A stretch of 64,000 nucleotides of DNA from Alcanivorax sp. REN37 (GCF_041102775.1 NZ_JBGCUO010000001.1:310001-374000); one strand, 5' to 3'; positions 1 through 9,329 are shown, counted from the first letter of the stretch. Notes: generated by a model from the letters alone, not told the origin. Numbers and translations: made by a program.

Positions 1-37
1 CGGTGTTGGACGCCATGGCGCGAAAGCGGAGTGAACA

Positions 38-59
38 CGGGCCCCGCGGCCGGGGCCCG
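38..59 (-). terminator. Candidate hairpin terminator of mscL
   Basis: An 8-bp perfect GC stem (arms 38-45 and 52-59, 6-nt loop) lies 8 nt past the mscL stop codon. No real T run follows on the minus strand, so it could act as a stabilising 3' hairpin instead of a true intrinsic terminator. Confidence 0.45.
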
Positions 60-66
60 AGCCGGA

Positions 67-498
67 TCAGTCTTTGCGCAGGCTGTCGCGAATCTCACGC
101 AGCAGCACGACTTCTTCTGCTGGAGCGGCTGGCGCTGCCGGTGCTTCCACCGCTTCTTCTTTGCGCTTCATGCGGTTGACGGTTTTCACCAGCATGAACA
201 CCGCAAATGCCACGATCAGGAAGCTCACCACGTTGTTGATGAAGGCGCCGTAGTTGATGGTCACGGCGCCGGCGGCTTGGGCATCGGCAAGGGTGGCGTA
301 AACGCCGTCACCCTGCAGTACTAGGAACAGCTCGGAGAAATCCACGCCGCCCAGCAGCAGGCCCACCGGCGGCATGATGATGTCGTTCACCAGACTCTGA
401 ACGATGGTGCCGAAAGCGCCGCCGATGATGATACCGACGGCCATGTCGACCACGTTGCCTTTGACGGCAAATTCCTTGAACTCACTCATGATTCCCAT
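67..498 (-). CDS. mscL: Large-conductance mechanosensitive channel MscL
   Basis: 143-residue inner-membrane channel that opens under high membrane tension to release solutes during hypo-osmotic shock. The N-terminus ([20 protein letters not shown]) has the family amphipathic helix and the first transmembrane helix with its GNVVDMAVG core. A second helix lies near residues 83-105 ([17 protein letters not shown]), followed by a charged, Ala/Pro/Glu-rich cytoplasmic tail ending in the family-typical [10 protein letters not shown] helix. The start at 498 matches the MGxx-EFK form of Pseudomonas proteins and has a GAGGA upstream; M4 (489) is an alternative. It is a stand-alone gene transcribed toward the left edge and divergent from the catalase gene. 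Confidence 0.95.
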   Translation of the reverse strand: MGIMSEFKEFAVKGNVVDMAVGIIIGGAFGTIVQSLVNDIIMPPVGLLLGGVDFSELFLVLQGDGVYATLADAQAAGAVTINYGAFINNVVSFLIVAFAVFMLVKTVNRMKRKEEAVEAPAAPAAPAEEVVLLREIRDSLRKD

Positions 499-759
499 CT
501 TGTCGCGTCCTCGATCAATTCATTGCGGTGCTGGATTGGCATGCCCGGCGGGCAATGGAACTGATCATAGTCAGAGGTGCGGATGGGGGCGAGTGTCTTT
601 TTGTGGTGGTCGATCTGGCGCGTTAAAAAAGTGAAATTTCGTGAACCGACACAGTGCGCGCATCCAGCTGCCGTATGGTGATGCGACGGCTCGGCATGCA
701 GGTGGCGAATGTCCTGATGCCGGGGGCCGCTCAGCACACCATCGCAGGGAGAAGCCATT

Positions 760-2343
760 ATGAGCAGCGTCAACAGCACCAAATCGGTCCGCAAGAAAAA
801 AGCCTCTGGCGGCGAGTCGTCGCAACCGCAGCAGCTGACTTCCGCCACCGGCATTCCGCTGGGTGAAAACGAAAACAGCCTCACCGCTGGCCCGCATGGC
901 CCGCTACTGGTGCAGGACTGGCCGTTGTTTGAAAAGCACGCCCACTTCAACCGTGAGCGGATCCCGGAGCGCGTGGTGCACGCCAACGGTTCGGCGGCGT
1001 TCGGCACCTTGACCGTCACCCAGGATATTTCCAAGTACAGCCATGCTGCGCTGTTCGCTAAAGTGGGTAAGCAAACCGATGTACTGCTGCGCTTCTCCAC
1101 CGTGGCCGGCGAGCGCGGTGCGGCAGACGCCGAGCGTGATGTGCGCGGTTTTGCGTTGAAGTTCTACACTGAACAAGGCATCTGGGATCTGGTCGGCAAC
1201 AACACGCCGGTGTTTTTCGTGCGCGATGCCTATAAATTCCCCGACTTCATTCGCACCCAAAAGCGCGACCCGCGCAACAACCTGCGTAACCCCACCGCGA
1301 TGTGGGACTTCTGGTCATTGGTGCCGGAGTCACTGCACCAGGTCACCATCCTGATGTCTGACCGCGGGTTGCCGGCCAGCTACCGCACCATGCACGGCTT
1401 TGGCTCCCACACTTACAGCCTGATCAACGCCGAGGGTGAGCGGGTGTGGGTGAAGTTTCACTTCAAATCACGCCAAGGTATCGACAACTGGACCGATGAT
1501 GAAGCCATCAAGCAGGTCGGCAAAGACCGCGAAACCCACCAGCGCGATTTGTACGATGCCATCGAGAACGGCGATTTTCCCCGCTGGCGCTTCTGCATTC
1601 AGGTGATGACCGAGGCGCAGGCTAAGGCGCACCGCTTTGATCCATTCGATCTGACCAAAGTGTGGTCACAGAAGGAGTTTCCGCTGATCGAAGTGGGTGA
1701 GCTGGAGTTGAACCGCAATCCGGACAACTACTTCGCGGAAGTAGAGCAGGCCAGTTTCAGTCCTGCCAACGTGGTGCCGGGCATTAGTCACAGCCCTGAC
1801 CGGATGCTGCAATTCCGCATCTTCGCTTACGCCGATGCCGCCCGCTACCGGCTCGGCGTCAACCATGATCAGCTGCCGGTGAACCGTCCCCGCTGCCCGG
1901 TGCACACCTATCACCGTGATGGCTTGATGGCCGGCGGTGACAACGGCGGTGGCAGCGTCAACTACGAACCCAACAGCTTCGGCGGTCCGCAGCATGACCG
2001 CCGTTATGTAGAGCCGCCACTGGCGCTTGACGGCGACGCCTGGCGCTACGACTACCGCGAGCTGGATGACGACTATTACAGCCAGCCCGGCGAACTGTTC
2101 CGGTTGATGAGCCCGGAGCAGCAGCAAGCGCTGTGCAGCAACATGGCGGCCAACATGGCGGGCGTGCCGAAGGAAATCTGTTTGCGCCAGATCGCGCTCT
2201 GCACCAAGGCTGACCCGGCCTACGGCGCTGGCGTGCTGGACGCGCTTGGCTGGCACGAGGAAGCCGAACAAGCGCGTGCGCAGAAGCCGGTGGTCGGCCC
2301 CGCAGCGGCAGCGTCTGCTCCGAAAAAAGCGCGCAAGAAGTAG
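760..2343 (+). CDS. katA: Monofunctional haem catalase
   Basis: 527-residue catalase that converts hydrogen peroxide to water and oxygen, probably in the cytoplasm. The distal His is H74 in the VVHANG motif, the distal Asn is N148 in the NNTPVFF stretch, and the proximal haem-ligand Tyr is Y363 in the ARYRLG motif. A GGGAGAAG Shine-Dalgarno precedes the ATG. It is slightly longer than small-subunit clade 3 catalases because of a Lys/Ser-rich N-terminal stretch (KSVRKKK) and a low-complexity Ala/Lys C-terminal tail (KKARKK). Both could contribute to surface binding or be neutral extensions. The symbol is by analogy; katA versus katB cannot be decided. No OxyR box was recognised upstream. Confidence 0.93.
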   Translation: MSSVNSTKSVRKKKASGGESSQPQQLTSATGIPLGENENSLTAGPHGPLLVQDWPLFEKHAHFNRERIPERVVHANGSAAFGTLTVTQDISKYSHAALFAKVGKQTDVLLRFSTVAGERGAADAERDVRGFALKFYTEQGIWDLVGNNTPVFFVRDAYKFPDFIRTQKRDPRNNLRNPTAMWDFWSLVPESLHQVTILMSDRGLPASYRTMHGFGSHTYSLINAEGERVWVKFHFKSRQGIDNWTDDEAIKQVGKDRETHQRDLYDAIENGDFPRWRFCIQVMTEAQAKAHRFDPFDLTKVWSQKEFPLIEVGELELNRNPDNYFAEVEQASFSPANVVPGISHSPDRMLQFRIFAYADAARYRLGVNHDQLPVNRPRCPVHTYHRDGLMAGGDNGGGSVNYEPNSFGGPQHDRRYVEPPLALDGDAWRYDYRELDDDYYSQPGELFRLMSPEQQQALCSNMAANMAGVPKEICLRQIALCTKADPAYGAGVLDALGWHEEAEQARAQKPVVGPAAAASAPKKARKK

Positions 2344-2404
2344 TGCCGCCCTGGCGCTCCGGGTTGCCTTTACTGGAGTGAGCGGGTAAGCCTGAGCGGG
2401 TACG

Positions 2405-2435
2405 GGCGTGTCTGCTAACGGACACGCCTTCTTCT
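2405..2435 (+). terminator. Catalase terminator
   Basis: 8-bp perfect stem (2405-2412 with 2421-2428, 8-nt loop) followed by a pyrimidine-rich TTCTTCT. It sits between the catalase and the CBS-protein gene. Confidence 0.6.
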
Positions 2436-2460
2436 GCATCCGGCTCGCGGAGGGCGCGTT

Positions 2461-2877
2461 ATGGCGGGATGGTTGGTCGAGGACATCATGACGCGGCAAC
2501 CGCAGTCGGTGCCGGAAGGCACTGGGCTGACCGAGGTGGTGGCGCTGCTGCTGCGCTACCGATTGTTGGGCATGCCAGTGGTGTGTGCTGATGGCAAGGT
2601 GGTGGGCTTCGTCTCCGAGCAGGACTGCCTGCGCACGCTACTGATGGCCAGCTACTTCTGCGAAGGTGGTGAGCGGGTCGAAAACGTTATGCACCGCTCG
2701 CCGTTGACGCTGAAGCCAGATGCCCAGGTGCTGGATGTGGCGGCGCTGATGCTGCACCAGAAACCCAAAATCTATCCGGTAGTAGACGACCAAGGCCTGT
2801 TGCTGGGTGTGCTCCACCGGCACCAGGTATTGGCGGCATTGAACCAGCAATTGCAGAACTGTGATCCGGCTCCATGA
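2461..2877 (+). CDS. Two-CBS-domain protein
   Basis: 138 residues made almost wholly of a tandem CBS pair, the fold that binds adenosine nucleotides and acts as an energy or redox sensor. CBS1 starts at MTRQPQSVPEG (about residue 10) and CBS2 at VENVMHRSPLTLKPDA (about residue 75). Each has the family GxV(V/L)GxxxxxD-like end, e.g. KVVGFVSEQD. The start is set by GGAGG upstream of the ATG. It stands alone behind the catalase terminator, so no partner enzyme is indicated. The ligand and target are unknown. Confidence 0.85.
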   Translation: MAGWLVEDIMTRQPQSVPEGTGLTEVVALLLRYRLLGMPVVCADGKVVGFVSEQDCLRTLLMASYFCEGGERVENVMHRSPLTLKPDAQVLDVAALMLHQKPKIYPVVDDQGLLLGVLHRHQVLAALNQQLQNCDPAP

Positions 2878-3022
2878 CGCTTGGCGTGATCGCCGGCAAC
2901 GCCGGTCAGCGCGGGCTTGTCGGCACCCTAAGCTGGCGGGACAATGCCGGCACGACACGCATTGGGCGCCATTGCGACCCGTTGTCGCCTCCCGATAACG
3001 AACCAGAATAAAGGAGAGTGCC

Positions 3023-3499
3023 ATGCGCAGTTTGCAGCAATTCTTGGCCGATTACGGCGAGAGCCATCAGCACCCGGTCAACCAATGGGTTCACTTCATT
3101 TGCGTTCCTGCCATTTTCATTTCCACTTTGGCGTTGTTTTGGCTGATTCCGGTCGGCAGCTGGCTGGGGCTGGACGGCGGTGCAGCGTATTGGATCAATG
3201 GCGCCACCGTCGCCGGCGTCCTCGCGGCCATCGTTTATGCAAGGCTGTCATTCGGCACGCTGGTGTTGATGATCGGCTGGTTCGCGTTGTCGGTGGTGCT
3301 GATCCGGTTGGTGGAAGCCAGTCCTTTGTCATTGCTGTGGACGGCGGTGGTGGTCTGGTTGGCGGCGTGGGTGGTGCAGATCTGGGGACACAAGGTGGAA
3401 GGCAAAAAGCCGTCGTTCGTTGACGATCTGGTGTTTCTGTTGATCGGTCCGATCTTTGTCAGCGTGGAAATCGCCGAACGTTTGCGTCCCGCCCGCTAA
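3023..3499 (+). CDS. Mpo1/DUF962-family membrane protein
   Basis: 158 residues beginning MRSLQQFLADYGESHQHPVN, the signature N-terminus of the YGL010w/Mpo1 family (DUF962), including the conserved His-rich H-x-HPVN-x-x-x-H pattern. The yeast member is an Fe(II)-dependent 2-hydroxy fatty acid dioxygenase acting in lipid alpha-oxidation. About four hydrophobic segments follow (residues 30-52, 65-78, 80-95, 102-122), and the end lacks a globular domain. AAGGAGA precedes the ATG. Activity in this bacterium is inferred from the family only. Neighbouring genes give no functional hint. Confidence 0.8.
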   Translation: MRSLQQFLADYGESHQHPVNQWVHFICVPAIFISTLALFWLIPVGSWLGLDGGAAYWINGATVAGVLAAIVYARLSFGTLVLMIGWFALSVVLIRLVEASPLSLLWTAVVVWLAAWVVQIWGHKVEGKKPSFVDDLVFLLIGPIFVSVEIAERLRPAR

Positions 3500-3606
3500 C
3501 GCCCCGCCGCCGGAATGAGCTTAGCGCCACAGGTTCTTTCAGCCCGGCGGCCGGGTGACTATAGTTCGGCTATCCTGTCCTCTTTCTGCGATTTGTTGAG
3601 TAACCC

Positions 3607-4875
3607 ATGAAACGTGAAACCATTGCCATCCACGGCGGCTTCGCCGGTGATCCGGAAACCCACGCCGTGGCGGTGCCGGTCTACCAGACCACCAGCTACT
3701 ACTTCGACAACACTCAGCACGGCGCTGACCTGTTCGACCTGAAAGTGCCGGGCAACATTTACTCGCGCATCATGAACCCCACCAACGCGGTGCTGGAGCA
3801 GCGCGTGGCGGAGCTTGAAGGTGGCATCGGCGCGTTGGCCATGGCCTCCGGCATGGCCGCGATCACGGCCGCCATTCAGACCCTGGCTCGGGTCGGCGAC
3901 AACGTGGTGTCGGTGAGCCAGCTCTACGGCGGCACTTACAACCTGTTTGCCCACACGCTGCCGACGCTGGGTATTGAAGTGCGTTTTGCCGACGGCAATG
4001 ATCCGGCCGCCATCGGTGCCCTGATCGACGACCGCACCAAGGCGGTATTTTGCGAGTCCATCGGCAACCCGGCGGGCAACATTGTTGACCTGCAAGCGCT
4101 GGCGGACGTGGCCCACGCGCATGGTGTGCCGGTGATCGTCGACAACACCGTGGCGACGCCAGTGCTGTGCCGTCCGTTCGAGCACGGCGCGGACATCGTG
4201 GTGCACTCGCTGACCAAATACATGGGCGGTCATGGTACTTCCATAGCCGGCGCCATCGTCGATTCCGGTAAATTCCCGTGGAAAGACAACCCGCGCTTCC
4301 CGCATTTCAACCAGCCGGATCCGTCCTATCACGGCGTGATCTACACCGAAGCGTTGGGTGAAGCGGCCTTCATCGGTCGTGCACGCGTGGTACCGCTGCG
4401 CAACATGGGCGCTGCGCTGTCGCCGTTCAACGCGTTCCTGATCCTGCAGGGCATTGAAACGCTGTCGCTACGCATGGAGCGCCATTGCGAGAACGCGCAG
4501 AAAGTGGCGGAGTTCCTACAGCAGCATCCGAAAGTGGACTGGGTTAATTACGCCGGTCTTCCGGACAGCCGTTTCCACGAACTGGCTAAGCGTTATATGG
4601 GTGGCCAGCCGGCGGCGATCCTGAGCTTTGGTGTGAAGGGCGGCCGCGAAGCTGGCGCCCGCTTCATCGACGCGCTGCAGCTGATCAAGCGGCTGGTGAA
4701 TATTGGCGATGCCAAGTCACTGGCGTGCCATCCGGCCACCACCACCCACCGCCAGCTGTCTGACGACGAGCTGAAAGCGGCCGGTGTGAGCGCCGACCTG
4801 GTGCGGCTGTCGATCGGTATTGAGCATATCGACGATATCCTCGACGACGTGCGCCAGGCACTTGATGCGGTCTGA
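3607..4875 (+). CDS. metY: O-acetylhomoserine (thiol)-lyase MetY
   Basis: 422-residue PLP enzyme of the Cys/Met metabolism family. It makes homocysteine from O-acetylhomoserine and sulfide in the cytoplasm. The opening (MKRETIAIHGG, then YQTTSYYFDNTQHGADLFDL) is typical of MetY, as opposed to MetB or MetC, which are shorter. The PLP-binding lysine is in HSLTKYMGGHG (about residues 201-211), and the family C-terminal phrase SLACHPATTTHRQL is present. The length matches the family norm. It is a single gene closed by a bidirectional terminator. No SAM riboswitch was seen in the 107-nt upstream region. Confidence 0.93.
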   Translation: MKRETIAIHGGFAGDPETHAVAVPVYQTTSYYFDNTQHGADLFDLKVPGNIYSRIMNPTNAVLEQRVAELEGGIGALAMASGMAAITAAIQTLARVGDNVVSVSQLYGGTYNLFAHTLPTLGIEVRFADGNDPAAIGALIDDRTKAVFCESIGNPAGNIVDLQALADVAHAHGVPVIVDNTVATPVLCRPFEHGADIVVHSLTKYMGGHGTSIAGAIVDSGKFPWKDNPRFPHFNQPDPSYHGVIYTEALGEAAFIGRARVVPLRNMGAALSPFNAFLILQGIETLSLRMERHCENAQKVAEFLQQHPKVDWVNYAGLPDSRFHELAKRYMGGQPAAILSFGVKGGREAGARFIDALQLIKRLVNIGDAKSLACHPATTTHRQLSDDELKAAGVSADLVRLSIGIEHIDDILDDVRQALDAV

Positions 4876-4893
4876 TCGCTGTAGGTGTTGAGT

Positions 4894-4930
4894 GAATAAA
4901 AAAGGCCGGCATTGCCGGCCTTTTTTATTC
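4894..4930. terminator. Bidirectional intrinsic terminator
   Basis: Long perfect inverted repeat: a GC core (GGCCGGC...) flanked by A6 on one side and T6 on the other. It ends metY on the plus strand and the hypothetical gene at 4939 on the minus strand. Confidence 0.9.
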
Positions 4931-4938
4931 ACCACAAG

Positions 4939-5229
4939 TTAGACCGTTGCTAACTCGGCGCGCAGCGCCTGTAGTGCGCGGCGGTAATGCTCGCGACCGG
5001 CCAGTGCGGCAACGGCCGCCAAGCGGTCTGCAATGCGATCAAGCTCCGCGTCGGCGCTGGCGGCACACAATTGAAGACCATGGAAGCAGTAAGCACGTAC
5101 TAACTCCGCATCCTGTGGGCAGGTCACTGGCGCGCCGGCCTGATCCAGCGCGATGCCGTCGTTGAGCAACGCATAGTCGGACGGCAGGTCCGGCTGTGAG
5201 TTTTGGAAGAGGTGGCAAGCCGCGTCCAT
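4939..5229 (-). CDS. Small hypothetical protein
   Basis: 96 residues starting MDAACHLFQNSQPDLPSD. I chose ATG 5229 over the upstream in-frame ATG (5292) because GAGGA lies 7 nt before it. The second half is a helical, Ala/Leu/Glu/Arg-rich segment (DAELDRIADRLAAVAALAGRE) that may form a coiled coil. No signal peptide, membrane segment or known motif was recognised. It converges on metY with a shared terminator. The function is unknown. Confidence 0.6.
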   Translation of the reverse strand: MDAACHLFQNSQPDLPSDYALLNDGIALDQAGAPVTCPQDAELVRAYCFHGLQLCAASADAELDRIADRLAAVAALAGREHYRRALQALRAELATV

Positions 5230-5437
5230 GGCGTGGTCCTCGAGGAAATTTAGGAGGTGTGACGGATCAGGTTCGATCGTGCCAGAACGCATGGTGCCGC
5301 TGCGGCAGCGGAGGCGTCAAGGCGGAGGGCTGGCATAAAACGAAAAGCAGCTTTTACAACTGACTGCTCGTTTTTTGTGGCAAATGTGCCATTTTCTGCT
5401 GGTACTTTCGTTGCTGGTGAAATATTCGTGCACAACG

Positions 5438-5469
5438 AAAAACGGGCCCGCTGCGGCGGGCCCGTTTTG
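5438..5469 (-). terminator. tRNA-Arg terminator
   Basis: 10-bp perfect GC stem (5442-5451 with 5456-5465, 4-nt loop) followed on the minus strand by a T5 run. It is placed 14 nt after the tRNA-Arg CCA end. Confidence 0.88.
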
Positions 5470-5482
5470 TACTGCTTCAAGA

Positions 5483-5559
5483 TGGCGCACCCGACAGGAT
5501 TTGAACCTGTGACCCCTGCCTTCGGAGGGCAGTACTCTATCCAGCTGAGCTACGGGTGC
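5483..5559 (-). tRNA. tRNA-Arg (anticodon CCG)
   Basis: 77-nt cloverleaf on the minus strand with encoded CCA. The acceptor stem GCACCCG pairs with CGGGTGC, the D-arm starts GCTCAGCTGGATAGAG, the anticodon arm is CTGCC-CTCCGAA-GGCAG (anticodon CCG, reading CGG), and the T-loop contains GGTTCGAATCC. It is intact and flanked by its own promoter-like site and terminator, so it is a monocistronic tRNA gene. Confidence 0.97.
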
Positions 5560-5593
5560 GGACTCCGGAAAGTTGCTCCGGAAGTGGGCGGCA

Positions 5594-5622
5594 ATGATAC
5601 GGACTCTCGCCGCTGCCGTCCA
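5594..5622 (-). promoter_or_regulatory. Promoter for tRNA-Arg
   Basis: Minus-strand TGGACG (5622-5617), a 17-nt spacer, then TATCAT (5599-5594), about 35 nt before the tRNA 5' end. The matches are 4/6 and 5/6 to sigma-70 consensus. The rest of 5560-5880 shows no other gene. Confidence 0.55.
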
Positions 5623-5880
5623 TGCACCTGCCTCAATTGGGGGCGGCGATGGGCAAGTGGGACGGGTACCGCTATATTGCCTGCTCCACCGACGGCCGGC
5701 GCTCCGGCGCAGCTGAGCGGCCGTGGCCACGGGGGTGGGCGCATTGACGCACCTCTGAAGCGGGTCGCAGGGCCGACGGACGGATACACCATGGCACGGA
5801 ATCACTGTGCTCGGTCCGGCAAGACCATGACTCTGCCGGGCCCCACTGACTGACCCAGGGATCGAAGAAGGAGCGGAACC

Positions 5881-6585
5881 TTGCGTATTGCCTACTTGGA
5901 AGATGATCAGGCACAAGCAGAGCTGATCCAGCATTGGCTCACCGAAGCGGGGCACACCTGTAACCACTGTGCCAGTGGCCGCGAGTTCATGGTGCTGATG
6001 CGCCGCGAGACCTTCGACCTGTTGCTGCTGGACTGGGAAGTGCCGGACTTTTCCGGTCTGTCGGTGCTTGAAGAGCTGCGCCAGAGCGGCAATGCCGTGC
6101 CGGTGCTGTTCGCGACCCAGCGTGACGACGAAGCCTCAGTAGTGGGCGCGCTGTCTGCCGGTGCGGACGACTATATGGTGAAGCCGGTGCGCCAGTCTGA
6201 ACTGCTGGCCCGCATTACCGCGCTCGGCCGCCGCTCCGGCGTCGGCGAGGTAGTCCCGCAAACTGAGCAGGTAGTCGGCCCGTGGGTGGTGGATCGTGTA
6301 CGCCGTACCATCACGCTCGACGGTGCACCGGTGAAACTGACCGACAAAGATTTCGAGCTCGCCAGCTATCTGTTCCAGAACATCGGCAAACTGATGTCCC
6401 GCGCGCACCTGCTGGAAAAGGTGTGGGGCATCATGTCCGCGATCGAATCGCGCACCGTGGACGTGCATATCAGCCGCATCCGGCGCAGTCTGGAAATCCG
6501 GCCGGAGCGGGGCTACCGCATCAAGACCATTTACCAACACGGTTACCGCCTTGAGCCGGTGGACGAGCAGGGAGGGGCCGCATGA
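5881..6585 (+). CDS. OmpR-family response regulator
   Basis: 234 residues. An N-terminal receiver (1-120) has acidic E7/D8/D9, phosphoacceptor D51 (LLLLDWEVP) and the K of the MVKPVR motif near 101. A C-terminal winged helix (135-225) ends with RGYRIKTIYQHGYRL. The start is TTG at 5881, preceded by GAAGGAG with good spacing; no better ATG gives the LEDD start. It is followed at once by the histidine kinase region, so phosphotransfer from that kinase to D51 is the likely pairing. The DNA target and signal are unknown. Confidence 0.92.
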   Translation: MRIAYLEDDQAQAELIQHWLTEAGHTCNHCASGREFMVLMRRETFDLLLLDWEVPDFSGLSVLEELRQSGNAVPVLFATQRDDEASVVGALSAGADDYMVKPVRQSELLARITALGRRSGVGEVVPQTEQVVGPWVVDRVRRTITLDGAPVKLTDKDFELASYLFQNIGKLMSRAHLLEKVWGIMSAIESRTVDVHISRIRRSLEIRPERGYRIKTIYQHGYRLEPVDEQGGAA

Positions 6586-6653
6586 ACGCAGGGCAGGCAG
6601 CTGCGCTCTGTCCGTCGCGCGGCATGGATGGCATGCATGCGGGAGAGGCCTGA
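6582..6653 (+). CDS. 23-codon mini-ORF between regulator and kinase
   Basis: An ATG overlapping the response-regulator stop (ATGA, 6582-6585) follows a very strong GGAGGGG Shine-Dalgarno and opens a 23-codon frame ending in TGA at 6651-6653. It is in the same reading frame as the downstream kinase. It may therefore be the former kinase N-terminus cut by a nonsense change, or a coupled leader peptide. The peptide (MNAGQAAALCPSRGMDGM...) has no recognised motif. Confidence 0.4.
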   Translation: MNAGQAAALCPSRGMDGMHAGEA

Positions 6654-6677
6654 CACCTTTCGCCGTGACGGCGCAAG

Positions 6678-9293
6678 GTGGTGGCTCAGCGTGACAATGT
6701 GAAACGCGAGACATCCCGGCGTTATTACCTTGAGCACCTGGCGGTGCTGCTGGTGGTGGCAGGACTATGCATTGTCCTGCTGCACACCGGCGCGTGGATG
6801 TCGCTCAGCCGTTATTTCTACGACAACATGCTCAAGCTGCTGCCGGAACCGACGGTGGCAGATATCACCATCGTCACCATCGACGAGCCCAGCTTGCAGG
6901 AAATCGGCCGCTGGCCGTGGGATCGCAGCGTCCATGCCCAGTTGGTGCGGGCCTTGGATGATCTCGGTGCCCGCGCCATCGTGCTCGACCTGATCTTCTC
7001 CGAACCCGACCGGGTACGACCGGAATCCGACGCTGCCTTGGTGGCCGCCATGGCTCGCCACGGCTCGGTGTTCTTGCCGGTGCATGTGTCCGAAGGCGAC
7101 GGCGGTGCCAACCTCAAGGAGGTGATGCCGCACAGCTCCTTTGCGCGCGCCGCCGCCGGCATGGGTCACGTGGACGTGGAACTCGACGAAGACGGTGTGG
7201 TGCGCGGTCTGTACATGCGCTCCGGCGTCGGCCAGCCCTGGTGGCCGCACCTGTCGTTGGCTCTGCTCGACCACGAGGATCCGCGCGCGCTGCCGTTGTA
7301 CCCAGCGCGGCAGGCTTATGCCGCCCGCAGCGGTGTGGTGCGGCAGTATTACCGCATGGTGCCGTTCTCGCAGAAGGGCGAGGGTTTCCGCCGGGTGTCG
7401 GTGCTGGATGTCCTCTACGGCCGCGCTGCGGCGTCTGATATCAAAGACAAGATTGTGTTTGTCGGCGCCTCCGCCCAAGGGCTGGGAGACGTATTGCCGA
7501 CGCCGCTGTCTGGCCGACGTGGGTTGCTGCCAGGAGTGGAGTTGAACGCGTCCGTGTTTGCGGCACTGCGCGAGCACCGTTTGCTGCGGCCATTACCGAC
7601 CCCCTGGGTATGGGGGCTGTCGTTAGCGCTGGCATTGATTGCGCCCACGGTGCTGCCGTTCGTGGCGCCGCGCTGGTCGATTCCGGTGGTCGGCGGGGCG
7701 GTGCTCGGGGTGCTGCTATTCAGTTACACCATGCTGTATTGGCGTCAATTGTGGTTCCCGGTGGGGCCGGCGATGATCGGTGCGTTGATGGCCTACCCGC
7801 TTTGGACTTGGCGGCGGCTAGAGTACTCGATCGGCTACATGCGTGCGGCGCTGGAGCGTCAGTCGCTGCACGACGACCTCAACCAGCGGTTGGTGCAACA
7901 GGCGCGGTTGGATGACTTCCTGGTGTGGTTGGAGCAGGTGATGCCGGTGACCGCTTGGCGCATTCGTCCAGCGGTGCCGGGGGTGCCGAACCGGCTCGCG
8001 CGCAGTGAGGGTGGCGCGGCCGTGCCGGAGCGCAGCTGGCAGGGCACCCGCGGTCGCCACTACAGCATGATTCATGACCATCAGCGCTACGAGCTGTCGC
8101 TGGTCTGGAACGAAGGCGCGCCGACCCCGGCTCAGGAACAATGGGTGCGCGCCATGATTGCGCGTAGCGACGCGTTGCCAGACCACGCCGACAACCACTA
8201 TGACGTGGTGGAAAGTCATATCGAGCGGATGGCGGCGCAGGAGGTGCAGCAGCAAGCGCTGACGCGCTTCTTCGAAGCTAGCTTGGAGCAGTTGCGCGAC
8301 GGCATTGCGATTGCCGATGCCTGCGGCTGCCTGCTGTTCCTCAATACCCAGGCGCAAGAATGGCTGGGACTGACCCAGCGTCGGGTGGCGCAGCTGTCGC
8401 TGTTGGATATCGGCCGCGAGCTGGTGCTGTCGGAGGATTTCAATTGGCGCGCCATTCTTTGCGATGCGTTGTCCAGCGGCCGCGCCCAACTGGAGTGTCG
8501 CAGTCGTGGCGGGCTCGATCTGTATGTGGATGTGCTGCGCATTCGTGCTGGCCAGCATCCCGGCGAAGTACTGATCGTCACGCTGAAAGACATCAGTGAA
8601 GTGAAGAACGCCATCCGCGCCCGTGGCGAGATGATGGACTTCCTGTCGCACGACTTGCGCAGCCCGATGGTGTCGCTGTTGGCGCTGGCGGAGCAGTCGC
8701 GCAAGGCGCCGCTGGAGCCGGGTCAGTTCCTTGAGCAGACTGAGTATTACGCCCGCCGCAGCCTGAACTTTGCCGAGCAATTCCTGCAATTGGCCCGCGC
8801 CGAGTCGGTGCAGCAGGAGGACTTCGTGCTGCTGGATATGCTGCCGGTGGTGGAAAGTGCTATTGAGCAGGTTAACGCTCAGGCGGTGCAGCGGCAGATC
8901 CGGGTGGAGTTCGAATACGACCTTGCCGAAGAAGTGTGGGTGAACGGTAACCACGAGTTGCTTGAGCGCGGCATGGTCAACTTGCTGACCAATGCGGTGA
9001 AGTACTCTGGTGCCGGCCGCGACGTCAGTGTAAAGCTCTACTGCGCCGGCCAGCGCGTGCATTGCCGGGTGCAGGACCACGGCGTGGGTATCGAGCCGGA
9101 CTTCCTCCAGCATCTGTTCAAGGCCTATTCCCGTGCCCGCAGCGCCGGCGGTGCCCGTACTCGCGGTGCCGGATTGGGGCTGCGTTTCGTCAAGGTGGTG
9201 GCCGAGCGCCATGGTGGCGAAGTGCAGGTCAGCAGTGTGCTGGGCGAGGGCAGTGTATTCACCCTCAGTCTGCCGCGTACGGCACTTTCGTAG
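6678..9293 (+). CDS. CHASE2-domain sensor histidine kinase
   Basis: 871-residue inner-membrane kinase. The order is: transmembrane segment near residues 18-38; an extracytoplasmic CHASE2 sensor (about 40-310, with the family DIxIVxIDxxSLxxIGRWPWDR pattern); three transmembrane segments (about 310-390, hydrophobic WVWGLSLALALIAP onward); a PAS-like region (about 535-640); a HisKA dimerisation helix with phospho-His H658 in DFLSHDLRSP; and an HATPase_c domain with N-box HELLERGMVNLLTNAVKYSG and G-boxes DHGVGIEP and GAGLGLRFVK. The start at GTG 6678 is uncertain: Shine-Dalgarno support is weak, whereas a strong site serves the upstream mini-ORF in the same frame. It probably phosphorylates the adjacent OmpR-type regulator. 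The ligand is unknown. Confidence 0.9.
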   Translation: MVAQRDNVKRETSRRYYLEHLAVLLVVAGLCIVLLHTGAWMSLSRYFYDNMLKLLPEPTVADITIVTIDEPSLQEIGRWPWDRSVHAQLVRALDDLGARAIVLDLIFSEPDRVRPESDAALVAAMARHGSVFLPVHVSEGDGGANLKEVMPHSSFARAAAGMGHVDVELDEDGVVRGLYMRSGVGQPWWPHLSLALLDHEDPRALPLYPARQAYAARSGVVRQYYRMVPFSQKGEGFRRVSVLDVLYGRAAASDIKDKIVFVGASAQGLGDVLPTPLSGRRGLLPGVELNASVFAALREHRLLRPLPTPWVWGLSLALALIAPTVLPFVAPRWSIPVVGGAVLGVLLFSYTMLYWRQLWFPVGPAMIGALMAYPLWTWRRLEYSIGYMRAALERQSLHDDLNQRLVQQARLDDFLVWLEQVMPVTAWRIRPAVPGVPNRLARSEGGAAVPERSWQGTRGRHYSMIHDHQRYELSLVWNEGAPTPAQEQWVRAMIARSDALPDHADNHYDVVESHIERMAAQEVQQQALTRFFEASLEQLRDGIAIADACGCLLFLNTQAQEWLGLTQRRVAQLSLLDIGRELVLSEDFNWRAILCDALSSGRAQLECRSRGGLDLYVDVLRIRAGQHPGEVLIVTLKDISEVKNAIRARGEMMDFLSHDLRSPMVSLLALAEQSRKAPLEPGQFLEQTEYYARRSLNFAEQFLQLARAESVQQEDFVLLDMLPVVESAIEQVNAQAVQRQIRVEFEYDLAEEVWVNGNHELLERGMVNLLTNAVKYSGAGRDVSVKLYCAGQRVHCRVQDHGVGIEPDFLQHLFKAYSRARSAGGARTRGAGLGLRFVKVVAERHGGEVQVSSVLGEGSVFTLSLPRTALS

Positions 9294-9300
9294 CGACTGT

Positions 9301-9329
9301 TTCAACCATTGTCCCGGTGCGGGTATAAT
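9301..9329 (+). promoter_or_regulatory. Promoter of the cytochrome c5 gene
   Basis: A perfect TATAAT (9324-9329) lies 66 nt before the cytochrome start. A weak -35 candidate TTCAAC sits 17 nt upstream (9301-9306), directly after the kinase stop. Confidence 0.55.

Noticed and set aside
1666-2499. 277-codon open frame on the minus strand
   Set aside because: Opposite the catalase coding region. Composition is Arg/His/Ala-rich without motif, as expected from reverse reading.
5336-5376. Hairpin with T6 between the hypothetical gene and the tRNA
   Set aside because: The stem AAAACGA..AGCAG/CTGCT..CGTTTT is imperfect and no plus-strand gene ends nearby, so I did not list it as a terminator.
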